A stretch of 64,000 nt of DNA from Phytophthora quininea (taxonomy: Eukaryota > Oomycota > Peronosporomycetes > Peronosporales > Peronosporaceae): assembly GCA_011947345.1 (NCBI GenBank), contig JAAVTG010000656.1, forward strand, positions 87,392 through 151,391. Reading direction: 5' to 3'. A model generated the notes under the pieces. It did not search any database, was not told the DNA's origin, and worked only from the letters and a program-made list of their open reading frames with translations. The first letter of the stretch is position 1, and every line of letters starts with the position of its first letter. Below, piece by piece: positions 10,951 to 21,390 of this stretch. The translations under genes were made by a program, and so were the position numbers.

Positions 10951-12208
10951 CTACCCGTCAAGTCGCAATTGTTTCAATCCGCTCGTAATTTCAACACCAT
11001 CTTTGCTGACAGCATCCAGAATGACACCCGTGAATTGCTTCACATCTGCCTCACGTGTAGCCGCATGACTGAAGTGCATCGGTGTGTGGTGAATACAAGT
11101 CCGCACGAGAGTTCTCTCCGTCGACGTTTCCATCAACGGAGTTGCCACCACCCACCCAGTTTCATCTGCATGCATACCCGTGAACAATCCTTCTCCTTCC
11201 GTAAATGACCTCCACACCGTCACCTCTCGGTCATCTCGTTTGTAGCGACGAGTAGCGGCACGCTGTAAAATGGACACAGGTCGACCCGACTTCAACCGAG
11301 TTGTTACGCGAAACTTGTACGCTGCAGTGTTTTTGGATCTTCGACCTTATCGAAAGCTCGTCGACCTTCCTGGCGGTGTGGCATATGAGCCATTTCCCAG
11401 AGGGTGCCACAAGTCTGCTGCAGGCCGAGGGGAATCACGTATTTGTCCCGAAAGACAAAATCGCCCGATCTGACGCCTTCTCTCCATTGCGGCTCGGAAC
11501 CATCCCAATCTTCGTCAGCGGAGCCCAAGCCACACGCTTGCATAACATCATCTGCTTGATCGCGAAACGCGTCCAGCTCCTGGAGAAAAACATCGAAGAA
11601 ATCTTCATCTGAAGGCTCCAGCCGCATTCGCTTGGTCTTGGAACCTGTATCTCCCAAATCACCCTCCGCCAGCTCCATTTCGCTGGATAGATGGCCTTTC
11701 ACAAAACTTGTAAATTCCTGAATCATCAACGCTCGAGCGTCCACCGCAGCAACCAAATACCGCTGCTCCGTCTCCGCACTCACTCGGGCCTGCAATTGCC
11801 TCGTGGCAATGGCTTTCCACACTGACGCGCGTCCGGGGTCATCCTGTAGCTCCGTCAATTTCGAAGATAATTCCTCCACCTGCAGCGTCAGAGTCTCCCG
11901 TTCAACACGCCGCCGTTCTCGGTAGGCGCTGCGTCTCTTACGATCCTTGGCCTTCTCGCGTTCTCTCTTGGCAACCGCATCCAGCTTTCGTTGGGTCTTT
12001 TCTTGGACCTGGATTTGGACGGCGGTGGTGCTGCAGCAGTGTCCTGCAATTGCGACGACTTGGCGGTGTTGGTAGGCGCGTCGACAGTGGCGTGAAAGTT
12101 TTTATTGTATTCGTATTCGTCGTCGTGCATCGTTTGAAGGAGAGGCAGGTCGCAGGATGTCAAGAAATCCTCCACCTCGGCCAGGAACATGGCGTCGGAC
12201 GTTGCCAT
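10951..12208 (-). CDS. bZIP-like protein of the FLAEVE(D/E)FL family, gene 2 (two frameshifts)
   Basis: Mirror paralogue of gene 1 with the same order. The N-terminal motif FLAEVEDFLTSCDLP starts from ATG 12208. The basic region AKDRKRRSAYRERRRVER leads into leucine heptads, then the KVED region and the FTEGEGLFTGMHADETGW C-terminal domain, with the stop at 10951. Two frame breaks are present. One falls before the basic region (about 12000-12030), the same relative place as in gene 1. The other is at a T/A run (11330-11334). Protein similarity to gene 1 is clear but well below that of the flanking arms, so the spacer genes escaped the homogenisation seen there. Confidence 0.6.
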
Positions 12209-12384
12209 CTTCGACAATTGTCTGCAGTGCGCTAGCAGAAGGAGTGGCGGCGATTAGCGGTGAATGATGCTCGGGCGTCCCGTGATCACGGATTGCCTGT
12301 CTTGTCGCAGTCTCTTCTTAGAAATGTTTGCTAAGATCGAGACAGCAGCTGTATTTTGACGTTGAAGTCTTCTCTCCGTGTGTC

Positions 12385-13612
12385 TTACTTCGCCTCGGCG
12401 TCCGGGTCGAAGTACGGGATCTCACCGTGCGGCGTCACGCGCACCGCGTGCCTGTTGCCCGGCAGGTAGTCGAACGTGGCGTAGTGGAACGTGGCGCGGT
12501 TGTCCCAAATCGCGACGGCGTTCTTCGTCCAGCGGAAGCGCACTTGGAACTCGTGGCCTTCCGTGATATGGCGGTACAGGAACCTCAGCACAGCGTCTGC
12601 CAACGTCAACGACCAAGTTAGACAACCGATCGTGAGCATCCAACACGTGACCAAACCCACGCACCAGACTCGGCCACGGACAGCTCCACGATGCGCTTGG
12701 TGAAGGCGGGGTTCACGAACAGCGCTCTGCGGCCGGTGACCGGGTGGGTGCGCACCACCGGGTGGGCGAACTCGACCGGCGGGCGACGAATCGTCTGGCC
12801 GCTTGCCGCAGCTCCTTCGGCTTGAGGCTGTTGACACGAAACACAGCACCATCAGTAGTCAGTTAGCAACTCTTGACAAGCAGGACAGCTCCACGCATCT
12901 ACAGCCAACGCACCTTGCCCGTGTGGATCGCCGTGAGTCCGGCAATGAACTCCTTGAACGGCGGCGTGAGTCGGTCGTACGCCTCGTACGCCGAGGCCCA
13001 GAGCGTGTCGCCGCCCACCTCGGGCGTCGTCAGCACCTTGAAGCTCGTGTACGACGGCGGCTGGCGCTCGTTGGACACGTCGCTGTGCCAGGCGTTGAAC
13101 GGGTCGTAGATCTGCTTCTGGAGGAACCCGGCGCTCTTCTCCACCGAGTTCTCCACCACCAGCACCTCGGTGCGGCCCTCCGGGTGGCCCAGGTTCTGGT
13201 GCACGTGCAGCGGGCCGTAGTAGCGGCCCAGCTCCAGCTGCTGGTCGATCGAGATCTGCTGGTCGCGGAAGAAGACCACGCCGCGCTGCGCCACCAGCAG
13301 CGCCAGCTCGTCCCGTTGGGCGTCTGTGAGCTGGTGCAGCTGGATGCCCGACAGCTCGGTGCCGATCTTCGGGGCCAGGTGGGTCACCTCCGCGTCCGCG
13401 AGCAGGTTCTTGAGCGTCGGGTCGGCCTTGAGCGCGCGGTCCGGTCCGACGTCGAGCACGGGGATCGGGTCGAACGTGGTCGTGGGGTACACGCTCAGCA
13501 GCTCCGGGTGCTCGAATTTGCTGTGCGTGCTTTCTTGCAGCAGCGCGTTCTTGACGGCGACGGGCACCGTCTTGGTCGGGGCGGCGGCGGTGGTCGAGTG
13601 TTGCGGGGCCAT
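12385..13612 (-). CDS. TauD/TfdA-family dioxygenase, copy B
   Basis: Inverted twin of the gene at 7386, with the same three-exon structure (13612-12914, 12827-12665, 12596-12385). The predicted protein appears identical; the one exon difference noticed is silent (CGC versus CGT). The HxD (WHSDVS) and FHYATFDY motifs are intact. The first intron is 86 bp here versus 83 bp in copy A. It is divergent from PTR2-B. Confidence 0.9.
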
Positions 13613-14355
13613 GTCGGTGTCGGCGGTGGTGAGGAAATCGCAGAGTGACGTCCACGGCGACTAGGCGTCTTCATCTCGGCTGCACAGACCACGCACGAGC
13701 GCTTGCAGTGGTCTGCTGCTACTGCTACTGCTGCTGCTGCGTTCTTTCGCGCTACAGATGCTCGGAGTCGGACAGCCCCGACATGCTACGTACGTGACCT
13801 CAATATCCCCGCCGACAAAGCTGCACTGCCCCTCCATGTCTTTGCGGCAACACGCGCATTATCCGCCCGAGCAGTGACTTCGAGGCGCCGTGCCGATGCA
13901 TTGGATCGACTTGCAAGCCAATTGCGGGGACCGCTCGGCCGGTTCAACGTGTCCGAGCCGTGCCGGTGGCCTGACGCGGCCCCGCCCATCACTGTGACTT
14001 GGGGGCAGCTAGCGAATTGTCGTCGCGGACACCGACGCGTGCGTTCCGGCGGGCGAAGGGAAAGTATTTCACGCGCGAGTATCCGCCCGAGGCAGTCGCG
14101 TGCAAGGCAGTCCACACCAATGCAGTCGCTTTGCCGTCGGCACTGCGCTGGCCGGCGTCCTCTCCAGGGGCTCCTTGGGCTGCGGCCTCGAAATCGGTCT
14201 CCGGTGCAAATCGCCGCCGCGTTCCGCCAATCGACGCGGGGAGCACGTCTGACACTTTGACGGGATGGAGTATCTTTCGCTTGCGGTTCATGTGGATCGC
14301 GAGGCACCTCGACGGCGCTGCCATTCCCACAAAGTCGTCTTGACGCCGCAGCAGC
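13613..14355. promoter_or_regulatory. Shared divergent promoter region, TauD-B / PTR2-B
   Basis: Inverse copy of 6644-7385 with one extra base. An Inr-like TCACTCTGCGATTT lies about 22 bp upstream of the TauD-B start on the minus strand. Confidence 0.5.
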
Positions 14356-16370
14356 ATGACCAAGCACCTCGACGTAGAGCCGCTACTCAAGCCGCAAGTC
14401 GCCGCCGTCGACACCCAACTCTGGGACGCTCGACCAGCCAACCACCGCCGCAACGTGCTGAAACACGTCTGCGCGTTTCTGCTGGTGCTCACGGCCTGCG
14501 AGGAAGTCGCGAGCTTCGCCGTGGCGCAGTCGCTCAAGGACTTCTTCACGCGGCTCGGCTGGTCCAACAAAGGCTCCACCGCCATGAAGCTCACGTTCGA
14601 CTCGTTCAGCCAGTTCGCGTGCATCGTGGCCGGCTACCTGTCGGACGAGCGGCTGGGCAAGTTCAAGACGCTGCTGTCCGCCGCCTCACTGGACTGCGTC
14701 GGCCTGCTCTTCCTCGTGGTGGCGGCGCTCCCCGCCGTCATGAACCGGTACTTGGCGGCGAGCACGCTGCTGTTCAACGTCGGTCTGTTCTTCGGGGTCG
14801 CCGTCTCGCAGGTCTGTCTGCGCTCGCTCGTGATCTCGTACGGCGGCGACCAGTTCTCGCCCGCCGCTCCTCCGTCCGAGAAGGCGCTCTTCTTCAGCAT
14901 CCAGTACTGGGTCTCCAACGTCGGCTCCTTCCTCGGATACGCAGTGTTCCCGACCATCTCCATTCATGGTCTGGGTACCGCCATCCCCGCCGACTACGGC
15001 TACGTCAGCGTCTACCTCGTCGGTTTGATCATGCTGGTGCTGTTCGTGCTGCTGCTGTGGCTCTCTCGGGAGCGATACATGAACGTGCCTCCGACGAAGC
15101 AGTCGATCGGTCTGGTGGTGGGGATTCTGGCAGCTCAGTCGAAGAAGAGCTTCAGCGCCAAGATGATTCTGCTCGGAACGGGGTTGTACGTCGCGTCCTT
15201 CGTGTTGAATGTATTGGCGTCGGTGTTGGCGGATCAGGGCGACGTCGGCCACGACATTTCGTACACGTGCGGGGTCATGATCGTCGTCGCGACAGTGCTC
15301 TGGGTGTGCTTCGGTCGCGACGCCACGTTCATGGAGAGTGCGAAGGAAACGTTGGGCGGCAGCTTCGACTCGGACCATGTGAACGGCGTCAAGCGAGTGA
15401 TCCGTATCCTTCCTTTCAACGCATTCAGCGTGTTCTGGTGGGTGTGCCAGAACCAGCGCGGCAACAACCAGTCCATCGTGCAGCAGACCGACACGCGTCT
15501 CGGCAGCGACCCGCTCGGGAGCCAAATCCCCGGCCCCACCGTGCAGATGTTCAACCCCTTGTCGGTGCTGCTGTTTGTGCCTCTCACCGAGAAAGTGGTC
15601 TATCCGCTCTACGAAAAGTACGCGGGCAAGCCTCCGAGTAACTACGGGAAAGTGCTCGCCGGCTACTGGGTGGCGGTGGTCGCCATGCTGTGGACAGGTG
15701 TCTACGAGATGGTTCGGAAGACCACCTCCCCACTCACGTACGTCGACGCCAGCGGCGAGACGCAGTTCATGATCAACGACGACGGCGGGCAGGTGATGAA
15801 CGAGATCCCGTGGTGGACTGCCATCCCGCAGTATTTGCTGGTGGCTTTAGCTGGCGTGCTGATTGTGATCCCGTCGTACGACATCAACTATTCGGAGGTG
15901 CCTCCGACCATGCGCAGCATGTCGATCGCTCTCGGTTTCTTTGTCAACTCCATGGGTAGCACGCTGCTCTCCGTCATCGTGCTGCTGTTCGGCAAGTACA
16001 TCCCCGTCGACTTGAACGACGGCCACATCGAGTACATGTTCTTCACGCTGGGCGGCGTCATGGTGGTGAACATCTTTTTCTACGTGGTGGTGATGAATCA
16101 CATGCAGCTGGGTATGATTCCGCCGGTGGAGAAGAGCGGTGGCGAAGAAGTTTTGGATGCCGAACCGGGAGATATGTACGTCCTGCCGTTTTGCTTTTGG
16201 TTTTTAATTGCCTCGAGTAACCAATGTGCGTGCTTTGTTTGAGCAGGTCGGAGGTCAGTGCGATTCAGTGGAGACAGTCGCCAACGTACGGCTCATCGCC
16301 ACTGTCAGCGCTGGTTCGCCAGGTGTCATTAAGAACTGAGGCACCACTCAGTCCAACATACCCTCAATGA
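14356..16370 (+). CDS. POT/PTR2-family peptide transporter, copy B
   Basis: Inverted twin of copy A with the same predicted 647 residues. Exons are 14356-16175 and 16247-16370. The intron is 71 bp (GTACGT...GAGCAG), and the unspliced ORF would end at 16242. GGDQF and FFSIQYWVSNVGS are present, and the cytosolic C-terminal tail is rich in Ser and Pro. With copy A it makes two divergent transporter-oxygenase pairs that may double gene dosage. Confidence 0.85.
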
Positions 16371-16531
16371 ACAGATGATCTAAAACGTCTGGGCGATGTT
16401 TTTGTTCGCGATCTTGGGAGTTGGTGCATAATCTGCAGCACGCACGTTATACATACACGGCGGCCAGTACCGAGCTGGCTCAGTTCGCCGTTCGTCACCC
16501 CAAGAATAACGCTTCGAAGACGCTCTAGACC

Positions 16532-17244
16532 ATGCTTTTGCGGTGCGTACTGTTGGCAATAATCTGCTTCATCAGCATCGCTACCGCTGACGAAATCACC
16601 GCACGAGGGTTGAGATCTGGTGCTGGCTTTGAAGAGAGAGGCAGCATTCCTTGGTTTTCGTCATTTGCTACAAGGATGAGCGAGGCCAAGAAGGTCAAGG
16701 AAGCGGCTCAATGGAGAACATTGGACGAGACGCTGGAATCATACCTTTGGAGCCCTTCCGGGATCAAGACCGACTTAAAGCTAGACAAAAGTTTGGTGCC
16801 AAGCTCAAGGAAGCCAAGAACTATAAGTTCTACAAAGTCGCGTTGGCGAGATTCGAAGACAGACTGGACGAGTTCTTGGACCAAAATCTTCCTACATACA
16901 ATGTCTGGTCGATGCTTGGTCTCGAGAAAACCCCATTGAAACAGCTGAAAAACTCTGCAGAGATGAAGATCTACACCAAGTATGTCAAAATGTTTGACGA
17001 CAAAGCAATCCGGAAGAAGACTATTCATGGTCCAGACGTTTTCGAAATCTTACAGCCAAAGTCGCGAACCGAACTGACAATGAAGGTTGCAGTTTGGATC
17101 GTAACGGAAAGGTCCGAAGAATTTGTCAAGAAGTCGTTGGGGCTTGAAGGCTTGACAGGAGAGAATCTCACGAATCATCTGAACTATCAATACCTCATAC
17201 AGTTCCTGGAGGACAGCGTCAAGGTGGGGATAGTTGTCTCTTGA
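16532..17244 (+). CDS. Secreted RXLR-EER effector candidate with WY-type C-terminus (one frameshift)
   Basis: A hydrophobic signal peptide (MLLRCVLLAIICFIS, cleavage near TADE) is followed by RGLR at about residues 25-28 and EER about six residues later. This is the host-translocation signature of oomycete effectors. After a frame break near 16743-16750, the C-terminal part has the WY-fold landmarks: Trp in YNVWSMLGLEK and Tyr in MKIYTKYVKM. It ends at 17244. The N-terminal piece in its own frame would stop at 16939. A single base would explain the break, so it may be a consensus error or a real null. The virulence target is unknown. Relics of this gene lie at 4084-4490. Confidence 0.75.
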
Positions 17245-17541
17245 AGGATTTCTGGCAGCTTGGTTGTGGATGTAGTCGTGGATGCACACACACTCATAAA
17301 CAATTCTCGCTCTCACGCGGCACTCAACGCACTATCTCACCACAGCATCGCTCTTGGTTTCTTGCTATCTTCATTATGCATTGCAGTAAATTACTGAAAG
17401 CTCTACTGTTTGACGACGCAGAATCCCCACCCTTTGTAAGCTGCATAATCAGCAAGCTGCGCGTAATACATGGCAACCAGAACCGTCAGTTTGCAATTCT
17501 CAAGCCAGACAACAGAAGCAGCAGCTCTTCCGAACACAACC
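17245..17541 (+). promoter_or_regulatory. Region between the two RXLR effectors
   Basis: About 300 bp with no gene. The part from 17300 to 17525 is duplicated in inverse orientation at 3750-3965. It is therefore the conserved 5' flank of the second effector in both arms. No clear Inr match was found. Confidence 0.4.
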
Positions 17542-18297
17542 ATGCGTTTGTACAGTCCGCTGCTAACAATGGTGGCCATCGCCAAGATTGTCACTTCCGT
17601 TGAAGTAAACTCGATCAAGGTTTCAACGACGGATTTGCTGAACAACACACGAAACCTGCGGATCGAAAATCGTGGTGACCCTTCTGGAAGTGACTCGGAA
17701 GAACGGGTCTACCCGGTCGGTGCGTCTTCTATTGTGGAAAAGGTGACTGAGACCGCGACGGGGAAAATGATCGAACTGAAGGGCAATCGAGTAATTCAAG
17801 ACTGGATGTCGCCTGAGCAAGTCAAAGCTTTACTACAACTACAACTGGGTGGCAAGTTTGGCACTGATTTCACTGGCAGCAAGCTCTACAAGTTCTACCT
17901 GGCCTTTTTGACCAAATTTGAAGGGAGCATGGAGCAAAGGGTTCGACAAGGTACTTCTACGTACAGTGTCTGGACAATGCTCGGACTCGAGATGTTCCCT
18001 CGGAATGTTTTGAAGGAGTCCCAAGAGTTCAAACTGTACGCCAAGTACGTCAACCTGGTTGATGTTGATGCACTCAAGTCGGGAAGAATCCCGAATCGAT
18101 TCGAAGTCGGCGAGTTCCCAAAGTCCGAAGCAGAGATGACGGTGAAGGCCAAGCTTTGGGCAAAGGAGAAGAGACCTAACGACTATGTCGAGAAATCACT
18201 TGGGCTTGCGGGCTTAACAGGAGAAACCCTCGAACGTCACGTGAATTACCGTTTTTTAAGACATTCTTGGAAGAGAGCGCCAAGACGAGCTAGCTGA
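17542..18297 (+). CDS. Secreted RXLR-EER effector candidate, WY family
   Basis: ATG 17542 is chosen over an upstream in-frame ATG at 17470 because it opens directly onto a signal peptide (MRLYSPLLTMVAIAKIV). RNLR follows at about residue 38 and EER at about residue 53. The WY-type C-terminus has Trp in TYSVWTMLGLE and Tyr in FKLYAKYVNLVD. An extra helical region ends in KSLGLAGLTGE, as in the neighbouring effector. The last about 12 codons look shifted by one base in a T run (18251-18256); the alternative frame ends at 18293. Otherwise the gene is intact. A LINE-broken mirror copy is at 237-3965. Confidence 0.8.
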   Translation: MRLYSPLLTMVAIAKIVTSVEVNSIKVSTTDLLNNTRNLRIENRGDPSGSDSEERVYPVGASSIVEKVTETATGKMIELKGNRVIQDWMSPEQVKALLQLQLGGKFGTDFTGSKLYKFYLAFLTKFEGSMEQRVRQGTSTYSVWTMLGLEMFPRNVLKESQEFKLYAKYVNLVDVDALKSGRIPNRFEVGEFPKSEAEMTVKAKLWAKEKRPNDYVEKSLGLAGLTGETLERHVNYRFLRHSWKRAPRRAS

Positions 18298-18600
18298 TGA
18301 GCAATTCAAGGACAAACGTTGATTGTTTTCTGCGAGCCGACTTCCAGTCTTCGTGGCGGTGGTTTGAATAAGCCTGCCTTGCTCTATTGGTGGCAGCAGT
18401 CTTACGTTTGCACCGATCGATAATATGACCCAACTTTCGCCTGTTAGTGCTATCAGAGCCGGTGAATAGCGTCGACCGTCGACATCGACTGTGCACAGGT
18501 TGGGCCAGTTCGCGCGGAAAAATAAACTTCTGACCATCTTGGCGCCAACTCATGCATATGTTTCCCAAGTGTGCTGCTTCCACCATCATATCCCTCGCTC

Positions 18601-18610
18601 TCATTCCTCA
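18601..18610 (+). promoter_or_regulatory. Inr element, bZIP-like gene 3
   Basis: TCATTCCTCA matches the core of the oomycete Inr (TCATTYYNCA). It lies 13 bp before the ATG at 18623. The surrounding 100 bp cassette, with CATGCATATGTTTCCCAAGT upstream, recurs before gene 4 and again at 21236-21345. Confidence 0.6.
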
Positions 18611-18622
18611 TCTGCCAGTCAA

Positions 18623-19828
18623 ATGAGAATGTCGGACTCATCATTCCTCGCTGAGGTGGAAGAGTTTCTATCGTCGTGCGACGTACCGGCATTTAGTCAC
18701 GGTGACAACGATAACGGTGCAATAGCGTCAACAACAGACCTGGACACCAAGGCTCGAAGGACGCAAATCGATGTTGTTGCTGCGACGAGAGAACGCGAGC
18801 GGGCTATGGATCGACGAAGACGCAACACGTATCGGGAACGCCGACGAGTTGAACGGGAGGGTTTGAAGCAGCAAGTGGCGGAACTGTCGGCGGTAGTGGA
18901 AGAGCTGAAGCAGCCTCGACCCGCGGATTTACAACTGACGTCGTCGATGTGGAAGTTGATCGCCCAGAAACAACTGCAAGCTCGACTGAATTCGGAGGTA
19001 GAACAGTATCGCCTGGTGGTGGCCATCGACGCTCGAGCGAAGCTCATCCAAGAATTCAAAGCGTTTGTGCACAGTCGTCTCTCGGTTGAAGGCACTTTCT
19101 CCGGTCAAGCGATGGAGCCGTCCTACCATTACAAGAAGATGCGAGTCGAGCCGACCGACGCAGAGATGATGTCCGAGTTTGTGCAGGAGCTGGATAGAAT
19201 GTTCGTTCGGACGGATAGCATCCTGCAGGAATTTTTCAAAGACGACAAGCAGGTCGGTCACGACTGGCGAGTTGACATTAGCACTGGAGCCTTCACATTT
19301 GTGGACACGAGAGTACTGCCGTTTACTTTCCAGAAAACAAGCCAATTCATGTGGAATGTGGCGCACTTGATGCATCGCCAACAAGACCGCCAAGTTATCG
19401 ACGTCGAAGATCCTGCAAACACGACAGCTCTGCGCTTTCGTTTATCGACTCGCCTCAAGTCGGGTCGGGTCGTGTCAATGCTGCAACGAATTGTCATGCG
19501 TCGTTATCGAGAGGAAAACCGGCAAGTGGTGGTGTGTAAATCGCTCACTGAAGGTGAAGGCTTGTTCACCGGAATGCTGGCGAGCGAGACAGGATTCTGT
19601 GAGACCATCCCGTTGGAGGATGGATCGACCATGATGCGAAGTTACAAGCGCCACGTGTCGGTGCGCTTCACCCGATCAGACGAACACAAATCTACTGCCA
19701 AACAGTTCACACGGGTCATACTGGGCAGAGAAACTGAAGACACCACGGAAATCGGCAACAGACTGGCGAAGTTGCTGCTGACAGATGACCAAGCTTACCT
19801 CTGTTTCAGAGTATTCCATGTATGGTAG
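18623..19828 (+). CDS. bZIP-like protein of the FLAEVE(D/E)FL family, gene 3
   Basis: The single open frame gives 401 residues from ATG 18623, or two fewer from the ATG at 18629; the upstream frame runs through the promoter cassette. FLAEVEEFLSSCDVP stands at residues 7-21. The basic region MDRRRRNTYRERRRVERE lies near residues 60-80 and is followed by leucine heptads. The C-terminal domain contains LTEGEGLFTGMLASETG. It is the only full-length family member here with an unbroken frame. It is probably a nuclear regulator; the annotation as a transcription factor is by motif only. It is tandem to gene 4. Residues of the central half are almost identical to gene 4, while the last third is not. 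Confidence 0.75.
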   Translation: MRMSDSSFLAEVEEFLSSCDVPAFSHGDNDNGAIASTTDLDTKARRTQIDVVAATRERERAMDRRRRNTYRERRRVEREGLKQQVAELSAVVEELKQPRPADLQLTSSMWKLIAQKQLQARLNSEVEQYRLVVAIDARAKLIQEFKAFVHSRLSVEGTFSGQAMEPSYHYKKMRVEPTDAEMMSEFVQELDRMFVRTDSILQEFFKDDKQVGHDWRVDISTGAFTFVDTRVLPFTFQKTSQFMWNVAHLMHRQQDRQVIDVEDPANTTALRFRLSTRLKSGRVVSMLQRIVMRRYREENRQVVVCKSLTEGEGLFTGMLASETGFCETIPLEDGSTMMRSYKRHVSVRFTRSDEHKSTAKQFTRVILGRETEDTTEIGNRLAKLLLTDDQAYLCFRVFHVW

Positions 19829-19994
19829 GGCGTAAAATCCACACCAACGATAAAAGTATCGGCGATATTTTTATACCGGTATAGAAACGATTAAAAAAAC
19901 CTTTCGCGCGGAAAAATAAACTTCAGACCATCTTGGCGCCAACTCATGCATATGTTTCCCAAGTGTTCTGCTTCCACCATCATATCCCTCGCTC

Positions 19995-20004
19995 TCATTC
20001 CTCA
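19995..20004 (+). promoter_or_regulatory. Inr element, bZIP-like gene 4
   Basis: TCATTCCTCA lies 12 bp before ATG 20017, inside the second copy of the promoter cassette (about 19906-20010). Confidence 0.6.
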
Positions 20005-20016
20005 ACCGCCAGTCAA

Positions 20017-21206
20017 ATGACAACGCCCGACTCGTTGTTTCTTGCTGAGGTGGAAGAGTTTCTTTCGTCGTGTGAAATCCCGACGTTTGCAGCGATTGAA
20101 GCGTTCAGCCACGATGATCACGATAACGGTGCAATAGCGTCAACAACAGTCGTGGACACCAAGGCTCGCAGCCAGCAAGACGTTGTTACCAGGGGAGAAC
20201 ACAAACGAGCGCTGGACCGAAAGCGACGCAGCACGTATCGGGAACGCCGACGTGTTGAACGGGAGGGTTTGAAGCAGCAAGTGGTGGAACTGTCGGCGGT
20301 AGTGGAAGAGCTGAAGCAGCCTCGACCCGCGGATTTACAACTGACGTCGTCGATGTGGAAGTTGATCGCCCAGAAACAACTGCAAGCTCGACTGAACTCG
20401 GAGGTAGAACAGTATCGCCTGGTGGTGGCCATCGACGCTCGAGCGAAGCTCATCCAAGAATTCAAAGCGTTTGTACACAGTCGTCTCTCGGTTGAAGGCA
20501 CTTTGTCCGGTCAAGCGATGGAGCCGTCCTACCATTACAAGAAGATGCGAGTCGAGCCAACTGACGCAGAGATGATGTCCGAGTTTGTGCAGGAGCTGGA
20601 TAGAATGTTCGTTCGGACGGATAGCATCCTGCAGGAATTTTTCAAAGACGACAAGCAGGTCGGTCACGACTGGCGAGTTGACATTAGCACTGGAGCCTTC
20701 ACATTTGTGGACACGAGAGTACTGCCGTTTACTTTCCAGAAAACAAGCCAATTCATGTGGAGTGTGGCGCACTTGGTGCATCGCCAACAAGACCGCCAGG
20801 TTATCGACGTTCAAGGCCCTGAAAACACGACAGCTCTGCGCTTTCGCATTTCGGCTCAGCTCAAGTCGGCGCAGATGGTGTCGGTGCTGCAACGCGTTGT
20901 TTCGCGTCGCTATCAAGAAGAAAACCGTCATGTGATAGTGTGGAAATCGTTCACCGAGGGAGAAGGAATGTTCACCGGGATGCTTGCAAGAGAAGAAGGC
21001 TTTTGTGTGACCACCCCGTTGGGGATGGCTCGGCCTTGGTGCGAACTTACTTGCACAACGTGCCCATGCATTTTGTCAGCCCTGCAGACGAGCAGAGCTC
21101 GGCTGTCCAACAGTTCACGGGAGTCATGTTGAATCGAGGGAACGAAGACAGCACGGAAATCGGCAACAGACTGGAGAAGCTGCTGCTGACAGATGGCCAA
21201 GCTTAA
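20017..21206 (+). CDS. bZIP-like protein of the FLAEVE(D/E)FL family, gene 4 (late frameshift)
   Basis: Tandem duplicate of gene 3: FLAEVEEFLSSCEIP, basic region LDRKRRSTYRERRRVERE, heptads and the FTEGEGMFTGM C-terminal domain. A one-base loss in a G run (21021-21024) shifts the last about 60 codons. In the unshifted frame the protein stops at 21132. Continuing in the next frame restores the family C-terminus (QQFTGVMLNRGNEDSTEIG) and ends at 21206. The DNA of about 20240-20800 is nearly identical to gene 3, but both flanks of that block are much more diverged. Confidence 0.65.
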
Positions 21207-21235
21207 AAGCTCACCTTTGTTTCAGAGTTAATCCA

Positions 21236-21345
21236 TGCGTGAGATCCACAGCGCCAACTCGTGCATATGTTTCCCAAGTGTACTGTTCTGCCTGCACCAT
21301 CTTATCCCTCGCTCTCATTCCTCACCTGCTGCAAACTCCATGACG
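21236..21345 (+). promoter_or_regulatory. Orphan third copy of the bZIP promoter cassette
   Basis: GCGCCAACTCGTGCATATG through TCATTCCTCA (Inr, 21315-21324) repeats the cassette that precedes genes 3 and 4. The ATG that follows (21340) opens only a 20-codon frame, and downstream is the 3' end of the mitochondrial carrier. It is either a remnant of a third tandem gene or a promoter driving non-coding or antisense transcription into the carrier. Confidence 0.55.
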
Positions 21346-21390
21346 GAAAATGGCCAAAAAAATCTTTGCGATATTGTTACCTTCTATTCC

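Larger units (their letters stand above)
12385..16370. repeat. Right arm of the near-perfect 4 kb inverted repeat
   Basis: Reverse complement of 4629-8610. It starts at the TauD-B stop codon and ends at the spliced PTR2-B stop codon. Relative to the left arm it has one extra C near 14234 and three extra bases in the first TauD intron (ACTGATGGTG versus ACTGGTG). Confidence 0.95.
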
